Source: Symsagittifera roscoffensis (Eukaryota > Xenacoelomorpha > Acoela > Convolutidae). From it: a DNA stretch of 64,000 nt. The position numbers and the translations under genes are program-made. The number at the start of each line of letters is the position of its first letter. Positions within the stretch are counted from its first letter, which is position 1. Shown piece after piece: positions 51,768 through 63,854 of this stretch. The notes under the pieces are model-generated. The model searched no databases and was not told the DNA's origin. It saw nothing but the letters and a program-made list of their open reading frames with translations. The stretch covers positions 82,447,574-82,511,573 of the forward strand of contig NC_087063.1 in the NCBI RefSeq assembly GCF_963678635.1, given 5' to 3'.

Positions 51768-53417
51768 ACCCCTCCGGATTGGCACAAATAGAACCCTTCC
51801 GGACTGTCAGAATATAGACCCCTCCGGATTGGGACCCCTCCGAGTTAGTTAATAGTAGACCCCTCCGGATTTGGACCCCTCCGAATTAGCGACTATAAGA
51901 CCCTTCCGGATTCGGACCCCTCCGGTTTTGTGGAAAGTAGACCCCTCCGGATTCGGACCCCTCTGACTTCGGAGCCCTTAGCTCTGTCAAAGTAGCTTTT
52001 TGTAGTTTTCTTTATTTCAGCTTATACCCCTCCGGATACGTTCTGCGTTGCTCTTATGCTGTTTGAATTAACTGGGAAGGGTATAGGATCCTTTCCTAGA
52101 CCCCTCCGGATTGAAGTTAAGGCACTTGTTTGACAATTCACACTAACGGTGAAGGGTCTTATCACTTGCCTAATTTCGACTCTATTATGGTTGTCTTGTG
52201 CCTTCAGCCCTCCCTTTTTGTCTAGAACTGTCTTAAGTTACTTAGTTCAATCGCTATCAACTTTTGGTAGGGGTATAAGGGTTTTTTAGAAAAATTTATA
52301 AAACGTGAAGGGTGTACCTCTCCGGATTTGTGTAATTTGCTAAAAACAATCTGAAAAAATTTTCTCGCTCGCTTTTCCGAAAAATTTCTGATCCTATTAG
52401 TAAGCTCAGCTAATTTCTGATCTATTGGTACCAAGATCAACTCGATATGATCAGTAGTTCCAAAGTTATTAACCAAAACGTCTTTTTTCCGAACTCAAAA
52501 AATTTTCTCTCTTATAGGTTCCGCCTAACTTTTTCCGCAAATCTGGTCCTTTCGACCTAAAATTTATTGATCCGAGCTCAGAAGGCCTATACTCTTCTAG
52601 TTCAATGCAAAAGACCCGATCTAAAACGCTATTGTAGAAAAAATTTGCGAAAAACTATGCTACCTGGACCCCTCCGGATTGATGAATCCACCAAATCAAA
52701 CACGTTATGTTCGATTTCTCTGCAACCCGGAAGGCTTTCGGGTAGCGGATTTTAAGACTTGTAGATTCACTAGTGGACGTTGTCCGAACAACTATTTTTA
52801 CTGTCCTACCTCAAAAATTTCAAAAAATTTTCTAAATTTTTAGTGTTTCTTACTATCAAAAATTGGGAAAATTTGGTTTTTGGTACCAAACTAGTTCCAA
52901 CCACTTCCGAACTAAAGTTAACCGGTTCTACTTGTTACAGTAGTGCAGTTACGATGTAACACACTAACTTAGCGCTTTTTTCCGTTTCAAAAAATATCGA
53001 TATCTCAAAAATCGCGACTTGTGGGGGGATCAAAATATCGCTATTTTGACCCTAAAAACCGGTCTGTTTTCGTTGTTTTTCACTGAAAAATGATATAAGA
53101 CTATTAATATAGGCTATATAAGTAATAATATTAGTAATACTATACCCCTCCGGGTTTGTTTAATCTCCGAATTAAGGTGCTTAACTCGGATATTCGCAGT
53201 TCGGTGAAGGGTCACTACAGTGCAGCACTGTCGAGCCCCCCACAGATTACTATCTTACTTTTTGTACCAAAAGGGATACAAAACTTGTTAACGATACCCA
53301 ACAGTCGATTGTAGTTGTCGTTGAGCCTCTTCCTGTTGTTCCCTGTACTGCTTGCCGGATCGGTCTTCACCCCGGACCCTTCCGAATTGAGCGCAAATCA
53401 GCTGACCCTTCCGGATT
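51768..53417 (-). repeat. Array of ACCCCTCCGGATT motifs in leader
   Basis: At least fifteen copies of ACCCCTCCGGATT or close variants, for example starting at 51768, 51793, 51818, 51834, 51859, 51875, 51900, 51916, 51941, 51957, 52026, 52100, 52314, 52668, 53144, 53376 and 53405. From 51818 to 51969 the starts alternate 16 and 25 bases apart, giving a 41-base double unit. On the RNA the motif reads AATCCGGAGGGGT, with a TCCGGA palindrome in its core. One copy lies in each LTR. Confidence 0.85.
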
Positions 53418-53946
53418 GGGCGCAATTTATCATTAACGTGCTTAAATGCTCAAATAACCCTACAGTACAAGCCCCACAAACGGGCTACAAAAATGATCTT
53501 AACGATCCTGACTGATATAAATGCCTGTAACAACAATATATCTATCAACAACAAACGGGGGGGTTGAATCACATCTTGTCTGGGGGGATGATTTCTACTG
53601 ATTTTTTACTTTTTTACTGTTTTTGGTTTTTTCGGTTATTTTTTATGTTTTTTGTTTTTCTTGGATACTATACTATTTTTTGTTTGGTTTTGCTTATATC
53701 TTTAAGTGTTTTTGGTCACAAACCACTCAGGGGATGAGGGGTTCGCGATTCCCCCCACCCTTCCTGGTTCGTGAATTTTCGGTCTTAACTAGGTTAAAAA
53801 ACTATTCACGGCAATCCGGAAGGCTTCCGCGTTCCGAACTACCCTTCCGCCCCGGCGGTTTAGGCCTAATAAGGGCGTTAATGTGAGCATCCGCTCGGCG
53901 CGGAATGCTCGTTAACGGTTCTGCCGGTCATGATGTTAAAAAAGAA

Positions 53947-53964
53947 TAACACCCAGGAGCGCCA
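53947..53964 (-). promoter_or_regulatory. Candidate primer-binding site
   Basis: Twelve bases inside the 5' LTR the minus strand reads TGGCGCTCCTGGGTGTTA. PBS sequences start TGG, complementary to a tRNA's 3' CCA. The matching tRNA would end CAGGAGCGCCA; I cannot assign which one it is. Confidence 0.5.
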
Positions 53965-53976
53965 TAAAAACATACA

Positions 53977-54899
53977 TGTAACATTCGCCCGGAAGATACA
54001 TATCGACGGATAACAAAACTAAGTCTTAAGACGACTGGCTAGCGTCTAAACAGAGCTTTGCATGTTTTTCACCGTCTCTACCAAGCCAGTACTTTTCGGT
54101 GGTCTTTCTTACATCAGGCTGACAAAAACGTTACTGTTCTCCGGCTTCGACCAGAACGCTCAAATTAACTAGATTACATGCAAAAATAGTGAGCTCATGG
54201 CTGGGTCTCAGTATCCCCAGACCACGAGGTCACTCCTAAAAACAGGGCTACTACTTATTATATTACTATTGTTTTTGTTCAGTAGATAAAAATCATCATC
54301 TCCATCGAAGATGGATCAACCCTTTCCCCTCTACTCCTAGCACCTCATCCTTGTCAAAACTAATCAAAATATCAGTTAAATTCAAGTCAGGACATGACAG
54401 GATGCTAAAATTCAATATAAGTTCATAAAAGTCCACGTCCCGAGACCCTTCCGGATTCTTGAATCCGGTGAATCAAGCTTCTTAATATCCAGTTCACAAT
54501 AACTCGGAAGGCTGGGTTTTACCCTTCACCGTTGCTCGCAACGGCCTTGCAACTATTGTAACAGCACAATAGTTGCAACTCGGAACGTCCTCTGCTGTTC
54601 GGTAGTTCGTTGTTGTTTTTTTTAGTCTCGATTTCGTACTGTTCGTAATCGCAGATAAAAATTGTTCTGTTCCTTTCTGCTATTTTAGCTAAAATGGCCG
54701 TCTCTGACGTTTCTCAGAAATATGACGTCATAATTCGAATTTTTAAAAATTAGAATTCCAGAATCTTCTAGCCTTCACCGTTTGGCTAATCGTTCAAATA
54801 ACGTCCTTATCCGTTCTAAATCGCCAACTCGGAAGGCTTGCTGCTAAAATACCGAATTCTGCAGAGACTGCATTTTGGCCATTCTGGTCGAATGTCACA
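53977..54899 (-). repeat. 5' LTR
   Basis: Same length and, by eye, same sequence as 30267-31189. Transcription of the element runs leftward from here. The hairpin pair and the single ACCCTTCCGGATT motif (54445-54457) are present as in the other LTR. Confidence 0.97.
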
Positions 54900-54998
54900 A
54901 AAAATTTTTTTTAATAGGTCACAAATTAATGAGAGTTTTCAATTTTTCGCTTATACAATTGCCTTTTGTCGCTTATTTCATGCTAACATGTAAATTAA

Positions 54999-57700
54999 TT
55001 CAATATTTTTCTGAAAGCCAGAATTTATCGATTCTTGAACTGTAGCCTTAGTGTCAGCTCCCTACTTCTAAACTTGTCGCACGTGTTAATTGCCGGTCTG
55101 TGTTTCCTGAGTGGCAGCGCCTCTAGTGTAAGTAACTTAAGGCTGCTGGTGGCCTGCTCGATTATCTTCCAATTAAAGTCCGACTTACCACTATCACTAC
55201 CACACTGCCTTATATCTTATATGCTTTCCAACTGGGGTATCCTTTTTTGGTGTTCCTCAACCCTTGCGGTGAATTGTCGGACCGTCTGAACAACATAGGT
55301 GGATTTAAACCCACAACAATTTATTCTGCATACCACGTTTGATTTCAGTTCACTGGAAAAGGAGGATTTTAAAAAGAACATACAAGTTTTCATTTTCTTC
55401 TTCGTGAATATTATCTACGCATTGATGATGTTGCGCACTTTTTTGCTAAGGTCTGACGGTGAATCCCTCTTTATTGAACCATCAAGATGGGAGCTGAATT
55501 GCTGCTATAATCACCGGGCTTCCTTTTCTCAGCCAACTTTTTTTGTTTTCGAGGGCTTGCGACACAACCCGCGTCGACTAGTTTTCCGGTTATTGGTTAT
55601 CCAACCACTGCTTACGGTTGATTTCCATAGCTTCATCGTAAACTTTCCATATAGACGTATTGCGAAAGATCCGGTGAACAGTTACTTCAATCATATTTCT
55701 CTTGTAATGATGGGGGCGCAACTGCTTAAATTTAGTATGGTACCTATATCTGTTGGTTTCTTACACCATTCACAGTTACTTATCCTGCTTTTGTCAATAC
55801 TAACTTGTAAACACAAAAATGGCAAATTCCCAGATGTGTTTGGTGTTTCTATTGTGAACTATAAATTTGATGTAGTAAGTTTGCTGCCCGTAGCACCTCT
55901 TCAGAATCACTCTTCAATGTCCTCATTATATCGTCATTGTAACGGAAAAAATACTTAGCATGCTGCTTTGACTATTTTTCTCCATTATCGCGACGCAATT
56001 TCTACAGTATCAGACATTTTCGTTAATATTTAGATACTCATCATCTGATGTATCACCGCATTTTACTTGATACCAGTTCAAACAGCATTCACATTCCACG
56101 CCTTTCGACCTGGGCGTGACCTTCTTATTGCACTCGGGACAATTTCTATTACAATTTTTTTGGGCTTGAAAAGAAAATTTTGGGAACATCCCTCGATATA
56201 TGCCTAGTGCAGTTTGTACTGCTTCAGCCAAAGATTTGCTATAAAGCGGCAAGAGATGCCCCCATTGCCAAACTATCTTTCTGATTGTACCATGTTTCAT
56301 TGCTTTTTGAAATGGACTTGCCTAAATGCCATGTTCATCAGTCTCTTCATGGTTTTCCTAGCAACTGATGGTAGTTCATCTTGCTCATACAGCTTTCTAA
56401 GAGCTATATCAATTACTTTTTGTGTGGAACATTTGTTTAGAAACTTGTCACTTATAGAGAAATCACATTTGCATCGGGCTTGAGACTAATACTCTCGAAG
56501 ACTTCCTTGCTTCTAGTGAGTTGGTTTCGATGTTTGCGCCCTCAATTTTCTCAAAAATTTTTGCAAGAACTTACCTTACCTTAATAAGAGCTACCAGGCA
56601 ATGAGATGACCGGTCTCAATGGGGTATTCTTTTATGAACTTTCGCCAACACATAAATCTTAGTGGACTGCCCACAGTAGACCTCATCCTTGTATAGAGAT
56701 TCAAATTACGTTCGTCTTTTTCCTCAGAGCCAACAATTCCTCAATGATATTTTTCTCTATCTTCATAACAATCGTATCACTTGTTCCGTGGCTTTCGCTG
56801 AACTGACTTGAATCTAACAAATCAGATAACTTGTTCTCGTAGGTATCCTTCCTCATTACACAAAAATCAACACCCTTAACATACGGTACCGTAACTAGTC
56901 AATTATTCTTCAGATACTTTCGGTCCTTCAAAACGCACTTGTCAGATAGTGTTTGTTTCACACTTTTAGCATAAGCTTTCCCCCTGCTTAGATCTCACAG
57001 ATCTCCCCAGAGATCTCCCCAGCAATTTTACAATTATGTCACATTAAATTGATACCTGACAGGACGTTTCGGCCCTAATGACAACACTTTTTGTAACCAA
57101 CCTGGTAATATAACGTCATCATGAACTTTTACCGAGACCTCACCTTGCTCCTCTAGTGATCGATCTTGCTTTTTTTTCTGATAGTTTCATTAGATTCTTC
57201 TGATGGACATCTTTAACTATTTTTGTTCATTTTTGTCCCCCTAAGACTTAAATGTTTCATTACGCAAGGCAAAAACTTCTCATCCACACCCCTCTGTACT
57301 GCGCCTCTCGCCCTCTCTAGTTTGCCCTCGACGTTTTTCTCATCTGTCCTTGCCTTTTTAATCTCTGTTCTTAGAAGTGTTTTCTGAAATCTGTTTACCG
57401 CTTGGTTCGAAAACACAGCGTTTTCAGGTACCCTGAAAATCAAAAAATCAAGTATATTGTCGTTTTCTAGACAAACTCTCAGAAATTTAACACTTTTGTG
57501 GCAGTTGATAAGTTTATCATATATGGCCGCATAATTACGGACTAATTTCCAAATGAGTTTTTTTAAAATCCATATAAAGATTTGAGGTGGGAGTACAACT
57601 GGTAATTGATTGTGAAAAACCAAGACAAAAATCGCAGTAATTACTGAAATTATTAACAAATATTATGATTCCATTACGCTTAGCTACAAATTTGTGTGTG
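54999..57700 (-). pseudogene. Decayed Penelope-like retroelement (RT, PHD-like finger, GIY-YIG endonuclease)
   Basis: Reading leftward on the minus strand, with many stops and frame changes: an N-terminal part in an open 148-codon stretch (57659-57213, NQAVNRFQKTLLRTEIKKAR); a stretch with KGVDFCVMRKDTYENKLSDL near 56860; LYTRMRSTVGS near 56690; AKVHK and PLRPVISLPGSS near 56590-56660; a DSLAMG motif near 56265, the RT block usually QKDG-AMG; a CPECNKKV...VECECCLNWYQVKC PHD-like finger at about 56040-56150; and the GIY-YIG endonuclease at about 55030-55350 (STYVVQTVRQFTARVEEH, then NTCDKFRSRELTLRL). This order is that of endonuclease-bearing Penelope-like elements. It is broken throughout. 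Confidence 0.85.
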
Positions 57701-57859
57701 TTTAAGTAATTTGTTTTTGATTTATTACTAATTTCGCGCTAAAATGTAATTTATTCCAATATTATATGTTTTAGGCCAAATTATTCGATTCTGGAACTAT
57801 ACTAAATGACATTTATTAGGAATATCAACACACATCAGGAAACATTGATACATGTCAGG

Positions 57860-57935
57860 AAAGAGAGACCGGTCCTAAATACGCGCGATGAAATTAGAAG
57901 CAGGGAGTTGACACTGAAAACTTTTTTCTAAAATG
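57860..57935 (+). pseudogene. Penelope-like 3' end fragment (inverted)
   Basis: The plus strand reads LNTRDEIRSRELTLK, the characteristic last residues of a Penelope-like GIY-YIG protein, in opposite orientation to the long copy just to the left. Such inverted end fragments are common around Penelope insertions. Confidence 0.6.
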
Positions 57936-58245
57936 CTTTGGTCTTTTTTTCAGAAACGTACTCGTCTAAATTGAAATTACGAGTCAGAAATATCCAGACA
58001 GATGGATTAAAAATCTTTTAATTATTTTTAGAGGTTACAAGTACTTTAATCAAAACAAATTTTTTCGACTGTGATTGGAAAATTTTTCAAATTGAGTGTT
58101 TAGCACCAATTTTATGTAAAACAATGTGGAAAAATCCGGTTATTGATGTTTTCTTGTTATTGAATTTAGTCTACTGTTAAAATAATGAGTAAGCACATAG
58201 TTGCGAAAACGTTAAAAATTCATTTTTTATCAAAACATCCCTCTG

Positions 58246-59000
58246 GAACTATGGCTTTAGTTTCAGCTCCGTACTTTTAAACTCGTCGCGTTTGTTAATT
58301 TGCAGCTTCTCCTTATTGTGCAGCGCCTCTTCTGAAAATAACTTATTGTTGCTGGTGGCTTAGTAAATTAAGCTCCAATTAAAATCAGATTTACCATTAT
58401 CACGTTCACACTGCTTTTAAGCTTTCCAACGGGAGTATCCCCTTTCCGGTGTTCGCTATCTGTGTTAATTGCCGGCCTCTCTATCCTGGTGTGCAGCTCC
58501 TCTAATGTAACTAACTAACTGTTGTTGGCGGCTCGGTCAGTAAAACTCCAATTGAACTTCGATCTACAATTATGTTCCTAGGTCCTTGTGGTGAGATGTC
58601 AAACAATTTGGCCGGCAAAGATAGAATTGCACCTTCTATATAATACTCTGTACAGCTTTTTCGATGTAATTTTGCTGGAGAACGAGGATTTTAAAGAAGT
58701 CATACAAGTTTTAAGTTTCTCCATCGCTAATGCTACATGAGCATGGGTGATATGGCGCATTTTTTTCGCTTTTTTTAGTCTGTGACTCCCCAATATCGGA
58801 TCATCAAGATGGGTGGTGAATCACAAGTTTAATCAAAGTGCTTCCTTTTCTTTGCCTGCATTTTTTTGTTTTAGCACTTCTCGATGGTAATTTTAAGTCA
58901 TTCATCACACTTTTTTTGTATTGAAGGTTGCGCAACTTCTAAAACTCAGTTTGATGCCTGTTTGCTTTTGATTTTGTAAGCCATTGACGACTAGAGCTAA
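58246..59000 (-). pseudogene. Second decayed Penelope-like copy with tandem end fragment
   Basis: 58462 to about 59000 is a diverged copy of 55030-55570 (shared blocks: GCCGGcCTcT-TcCTG, then GCAGC-CCTCTA-TGTAA near 58480, and CATCAAGATGGG near 58806 against 55483). 58246-58450 repeats the endonuclease end once more. A partial tandem copy at the 3' side fits the Penelope habit of forming pseudo-LTR arrangements. Confidence 0.65.
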
Positions 59001-60960
59001 TCCTGTTTGTACCAATGTGTATTTGTAAACTGGAACGTTTACAATCATTCTGCATCAATGAAATTAGAAAGATGATGAAAAAAATTAATTTACGATTTAC
59101 TTCCTTCAATCTAGTTAATGTAATTTTAAAAAAAAACTATAGCGTTGAGCTAAACCTGTGTTACTCAAAGAGGAATCAGTAAAATAATCTTGTTTTTTTC
59201 TCAAAATTCTCAAAAGTGTACATAGAATTGTACAGAACTCCCAATTTTTTATTCAACTGTTTTGCTTTTTACTAGAATTTTGTCTCATTTTTATATGTAT
59301 TCTTTCGTAATGTCAGGGTGAGAATGTTTTACATTGTAGCACCTAGCTCTCTATATCTCAGCTTGAACGATCTGGATATTCCACTAAGAGAGAACATTTT
59401 TAACTATCGTGACAACTATTACCAGATTTTCGCTCAACCCATCAGCAATCAATATGGAGAAAAATTTGCAAAGAAGATGTTATTTTGTAGCACGATATCA
59501 CCAAAATGTCTGATAGCAGGAGATTGCACAACCATCGACCTTGGAGTCCTACATTTTTTTTTAATTATCTAGAGGCAAAAGGTGCGCAAATCTGGGCTAA
59601 AAAGTATTGTAGGAGAAAAAGCCCTTCTGATTTTGAAGAGCTTCTAAAACGAACGGGCATTTTGCTCATTCCTGTGACCAAGCACCTCTCATCGAAGAGG
59701 AGAAAAAACGCGAGCCATAGCGGGTAAAAGAATAGCGCAACCTACCGGGACCGATATGAAAAACAGTATATTCGAAAAACAGACCCTCACTGAGAAAAAA
59801 AAATGCACTACCCGAAATAGAGAGAGGAATTAAGTGGGTGGTTTTTCTTTAACCTGTTATTGTTGTTTTGATTATTTTTTGCTTTTTGTCCTGCGAGTAT
59901 GTTTTCTTTTGTTTCGTTCCGTGCGAGTTTAGCCTTGCGTGGCAAGCAAAAAAACGAACTCAACAATTCCCTTTACACCTTTCTCACGATGGATTAAATT
60001 CCTATCCTCACAGATTGAACTTCTAGTGCTGAACCATGTGAAATAGAGTTTTTTACAACCTGATTTTTTTTGCCGTTTCGGTTTTAAAAAAAGTGGTGAT
60101 CTTTGTACAAGCTGCTCATATTTTGCAGCTTAAGTTGCTCAGATCTGAAAAAAATACAGGGTAGAATTGACGAGAGGAACGCTAGCGACGAAATAAAAAA
60201 GGAGAGATGAAATGCTACAATTTGATCTAGAAAAAAAAACAAAGCTAGAAAAGGCATTTTAGGCAACTTGGTTTTCTTGGACATTTAGTTTATTGTGGAT
60301 TCAAGCAAAAACGAAACCTTTGGATGTTATTAAAACTAGCTGATACCGAAAACATTCTCTCTCATAGGAAATTAGCTCCACTCCATTGAAAGAAAACATA
60401 ATAGATGGCGAAAGTTAGCAAATTTGTAGAAGCAATTGAAGTTGGAATATGATTGACGAGGCGATAAAAGTAAATAAAAACTAAAGGGTTAACCGCCAAT
60501 GCCCAGAATCTTAGACTGATAAGATTGCATAGAGGATCCTGATAAAAATCATCAAAGGAAACATCAACAAGAGCCCAGGCAAATTTCAAAATTAATGGGT
60601 ATTGATTGTACAGAGATACCACCTCTATTGATGGTGCATTACAAAAAAATGGAAGTCTGCTCTTTTCAAATAAGGTGCGGAACATAATCAACGCACCAAT
60701 TTCATTCAATACAGAAAGTTGAAAGTATTTTTTTTCCTTTTTGTCTGAACTAAAATCAACAGTAGCTTTTAAGACATCGTGTTAGGGTTTTAACTCCACC
60801 TTTGTTAGTCAAATTGACAGAAATCCTAACACTGGAATAGATGAACACCGAGAAAAAAAAACATTTACGGCAGTGTGGGAAAGAGAAGAAGAAAGCCGGA
60901 ATCTCATGACGAAGCTAACAAAAGCATTAAGCTACTGACTTTAAAAGCAGTTGGCATCTA
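59001..60960. other. Gene-free stretch
   Basis: No convincing gene. A frame at 59318-59572 (84 codons) and one at 60362-60709 (minus, 115 codons) have no recognisable content or splice partners. Confidence 0.4.
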
Positions 60961-61025
60961 GAAGAAGAAGAAGCCTAAAATAAACATGCGCGATGAAATC
61001 AGCAGCAGGCAATTGAAAGTTAAAG
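60961..61025 (+). pseudogene. Penelope-like C-terminal fragment
   Basis: The plus strand reads PKINMRDEISSRQLKVK, a variant of the Penelope-like C-terminal end seen at 57860 and in the long minus-strand copy. Only the tail is recognisable. Confidence 0.5.
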
Positions 61026-63277
61026 CAAAGTTTGAGATCAAAAAATTGGCCCAAACAAAAATGAACAAGTTTCAAAATAAAAAAAACTGACCTGTTCCGA
61101 AATTGGAAAATGAAGCAATCGAAAAAATATTTTAAGATTCAATAACATTACATGGCCAAACTGTGCACTGAATAGGTGCACAATTTTGTTTTTGTATGTT
61201 CCTGGACTGCAGAGACATGTCTTTGAACATGTTAAAATTTTGTCAGAGATTGAAAAAAAAGAACAAAGAGAGCGTCCATGTTGCCGAATCTGCTCACAAT
61301 TCTAAAGAGACTCATTTTGGCCTCGTGATGATTATTAAGAAATGAATTTCATTGAAATCTCAATGATAGAAATTAGACAAAATAATTTTTTTTAAATTTC
61401 GGCTCGAAATTTCAGTTTGCAAACGCTTGAATGGTTGATTTTTTTGTACTTTTGAATAGTCAAGCATTATTAGTAAATTTTTGTGATCCATAATTTTTTC
61501 AAAATTTTAACTTCCATTGAATCTGATGCGAAAACATTCATACATTGCATTTTAAATCCTTCTATCTAAAAGGTGGAAATTGGCAGGAACAGCAGCTAAG
61601 GTTCAGAGGAAAAATTATTGTCAATTAAAAGACCAGAAAATTGTCAATTAAAAGACCTAACTTGCTGTGCAAAAACCACAAACGGCATTTATTATCCTCC
61701 CCAAAATGGGAGCGCAAAATATTCTCGGATCGGATTCAGCATTCGGGCAAAATAAATTGATATGATAGTGGTTCTGTTGCAACAGAATTACACACGCATC
61801 TCAAGCGGTCTTTTATAAAAAACCTCCTCTAAAAAATCATAAAAAGTGCAAGAATTTATGCAAAAGTGTGAAAATTTTCTGGACAAGATTAGCGTTGTTG
61901 TATAATATTTTCTTTACGGATCGTAGTTGTTGACTCAACTCCGAATGTTTTTCCATGATATTCGATAATATATAGTTTTTGATGAAAGAAAAAAAGGATG
62001 GAATGCTATTTTTAACGACAGTTTTTTGGCGCAAGTCTGAACCGCTCATAGAAACTAAGGGACTACCGTTTTTTGCTTTTTTTCTACACAAAGATTTGTT
62101 TAACAGTCCCATTGAATTTTTTACTTCCAAACTTTAATATTCTCTCGGGCCAGTTGCGGTCTTGTTTGCGCAAAAGTGAAATCCCTTGATTACCTTCAGC
62201 CGTATATATTTGTGACATTGTTGCTTCTTTTTCATAAGGTTCACATTTGTTTGCTTTCCAATTGACAAAAAATAAGAGTTTGAAGGAAAAATGACATTTT
62301 CTAAATTGGAAAGTATGCACATCCATGTACATACAGAAGTACCATTTATTGGTACATATGTTTTTGGAATCACTTTTTTCGGAATGAAAGGTTGCCATGT
62401 GTTTTGTAAGAAGTGAATATAGGTTTTTTACGAACAATCAGGATTGTGATTTTTGGGCTAAAAAATAGCTTTAAGCATTATAAATTTTTAAAAATGTGTT
62501 GCAGGAGCATTTTAAGGAAATAAAATGAGACAAATAAGATCTCCGTTTTGATTTTACGCATTTTGTCTTTGTTTTCTCTTGGTGTAGATAAGAATATTTT
62601 ATAAATTGATTCTAGATAATTTATATGAGTCAGTGTTGAAATTAATATCAAAGTTGGTGACGTTTTTGTCTTGCTTTTACTAAATAAAAAAGTGAAAGGT
62701 TTTAGAGACAACATTTTTTTCTGAGTGAATCAGTAATCCTGAGGAGAACATGTATTGCTGCATACTAAACAACTCGAAGATAAATTTTTTTCCGACTTTT
62801 GAATTTTTTGAGTGTTTTTTTTTCAGACCAACTTCAGTGATCAAAACAAAGCAATTTTTCAATAATTAACCTTGCATATTCCAAAAAATGGAATGATAAC
62901 CCCTTTCAGTTTTAGTGTTTGAGTAGGAAAAAAATTATCCTTGATACTTTTTCTTAAAAGTTCTGGGGGTGCGGTTTGCAAACGCCATTTTTGGTTGAAA
63001 ACTAATTTCCAAATTTGATGTATGAAGCAGAAAACGCAACGCGATTTTGTCTGTCTTTGCGAATTATCGCGCACTCAGCATTTTTTTGAAGTTGAAAGGA
63101 TTCAAGCTAATTGGCTGTAGTAACTCCCATTCGACTCCTATTTTGACATTTGTTTTTTTTCTCCAAAATGTTTAATTTATGCCAAAATATTCTATAAGCA
63201 ATTCGAGATCCCTTAAGGGCATTTTTATAAGTTTTTTTTTTCCTGATATATGTTCTATGAGAAGGTCAAAATTCGCT
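61026..63277. other. Gene-free AT-rich stretch
   Basis: Short frames only, none with recognisable content or matching splice sites. A short direct repeat (AATTGTCAATTAAAAGACC) occurs near 61617 and 61635. Confidence 0.4.
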
Positions 63278-63775
63278 AAAAAACAAGACTGCTCGTATAT
63301 CAGGGCAAAGCCCTGAATGTTCCGACTGTCCCTTAAATCATATCAAAGAGTTTTTGTGAAAAAAAATTGAGAACCTATACATTATGGACAATAACAAAGC
63401 GTAAATTTTTGAGTCGTACGAAACTAATACTATCAATTAGCTAGCCTCAATTCAATTTGGAACAATTTTGCAGTGCGGAATAATTCGCCGCGCATAAATA
63501 GATCGCGTTACGCTCTCGGCATTATGAATAAACTCTTCAAAGTGCGCATAGTTTAGTCCAGAACATGGCAAATTTGACAATTTTCAAATACCCAGATCTT
63601 TACAGAAAATAACCGGAGGTGAAAGACCTTTTAAATTTTGAACTCAGGAAGTCGATATCTTCAATGGGGTATAAAAAATTTGCGTTGAAATTTATTGTTT
63701 CGACCGGTGAAAATTGACTAAATAAAAAAACACACCGAGAAAAAATAATCCGTTTTGGTCGAAAGTCGGAACAAA
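63278..63775. repeat. Single copy of the ~520-base repeat family
   Basis: Starts AACAAGACTGCTCGTAT with a perfect hairpin-type AGGGCAAAGCCCT and GTTCCGACTG, and ends TCGAAAGTCGGAAC, as in the units at 2791-4372. Internally diverged but collinear. Confidence 0.8.
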
Positions 63776-63854
63776 AACACTTCGAACATCATAGTAAAAA
63801 TATAAGTTGGAACTCGAGGAATAACTGAATTGGAAATTCAGTGTGAATGAAATT

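Larger units (their letters stand above)
50986..53976 (-). other. Element 5' leader, about 3 kb
   Basis: Between 5' LTR and gag. No long frame on the transcribed strand. It holds the periodic motif array (51768-53417), several CGGTGAAGGGT copies (near 52147, 52302, 53198), AT-rich spacers, and G/C runs near 53550-53590. Leaders of this size are unusual; they may carry packaging or translation signals. Confidence 0.6.
30267..54899 (-). mobile_element. Giant Ty3/Gypsy-type LTR retrotransposon, 24,633 bases
   Basis: Two 923-base direct repeats (30267-31189 and 53977-54899), both starting TGTAAC and ending TCACA, enclose 22,787 internal bases. All long frames are on the minus strand. Domain order Gag - zinc knuckles - protease - RT - RNase H - integrase is that of Ty3/Gypsy. 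Beyond the integrase lie a macrodomain-like tail and three large extra frames with SGNH-hydrolase-like content. Ordinary Gypsy elements are 5-10 kb. The LTRs appear identical, so the insertion is young. A target duplication is not clear: GTAAA lies left and AAAAA right. The element is visibly less AT-rich than its surroundings. Confidence 0.95.

Noticed and set aside
51768-53417. A CRISPR-like array (regular short repeats)
   Set aside because: Eukaryotic context, repeats of only ~13 bases with conserved spacers in the phased part, and location inside a retrotransposon leader.
55299-55958. A 219-codon plus-strand frame
   Set aside because: It is the complement of the decayed Penelope-like element, whose minus strand carries recognisable endonuclease motifs; the plus frame has no recognisable content.
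57213-57659. An independent 148-codon host gene on the minus strand
   Set aside because: Its content (NRFQKTLLRTEIKKAR and following) and position fit the N-terminal part of the adjacent Penelope-like element.
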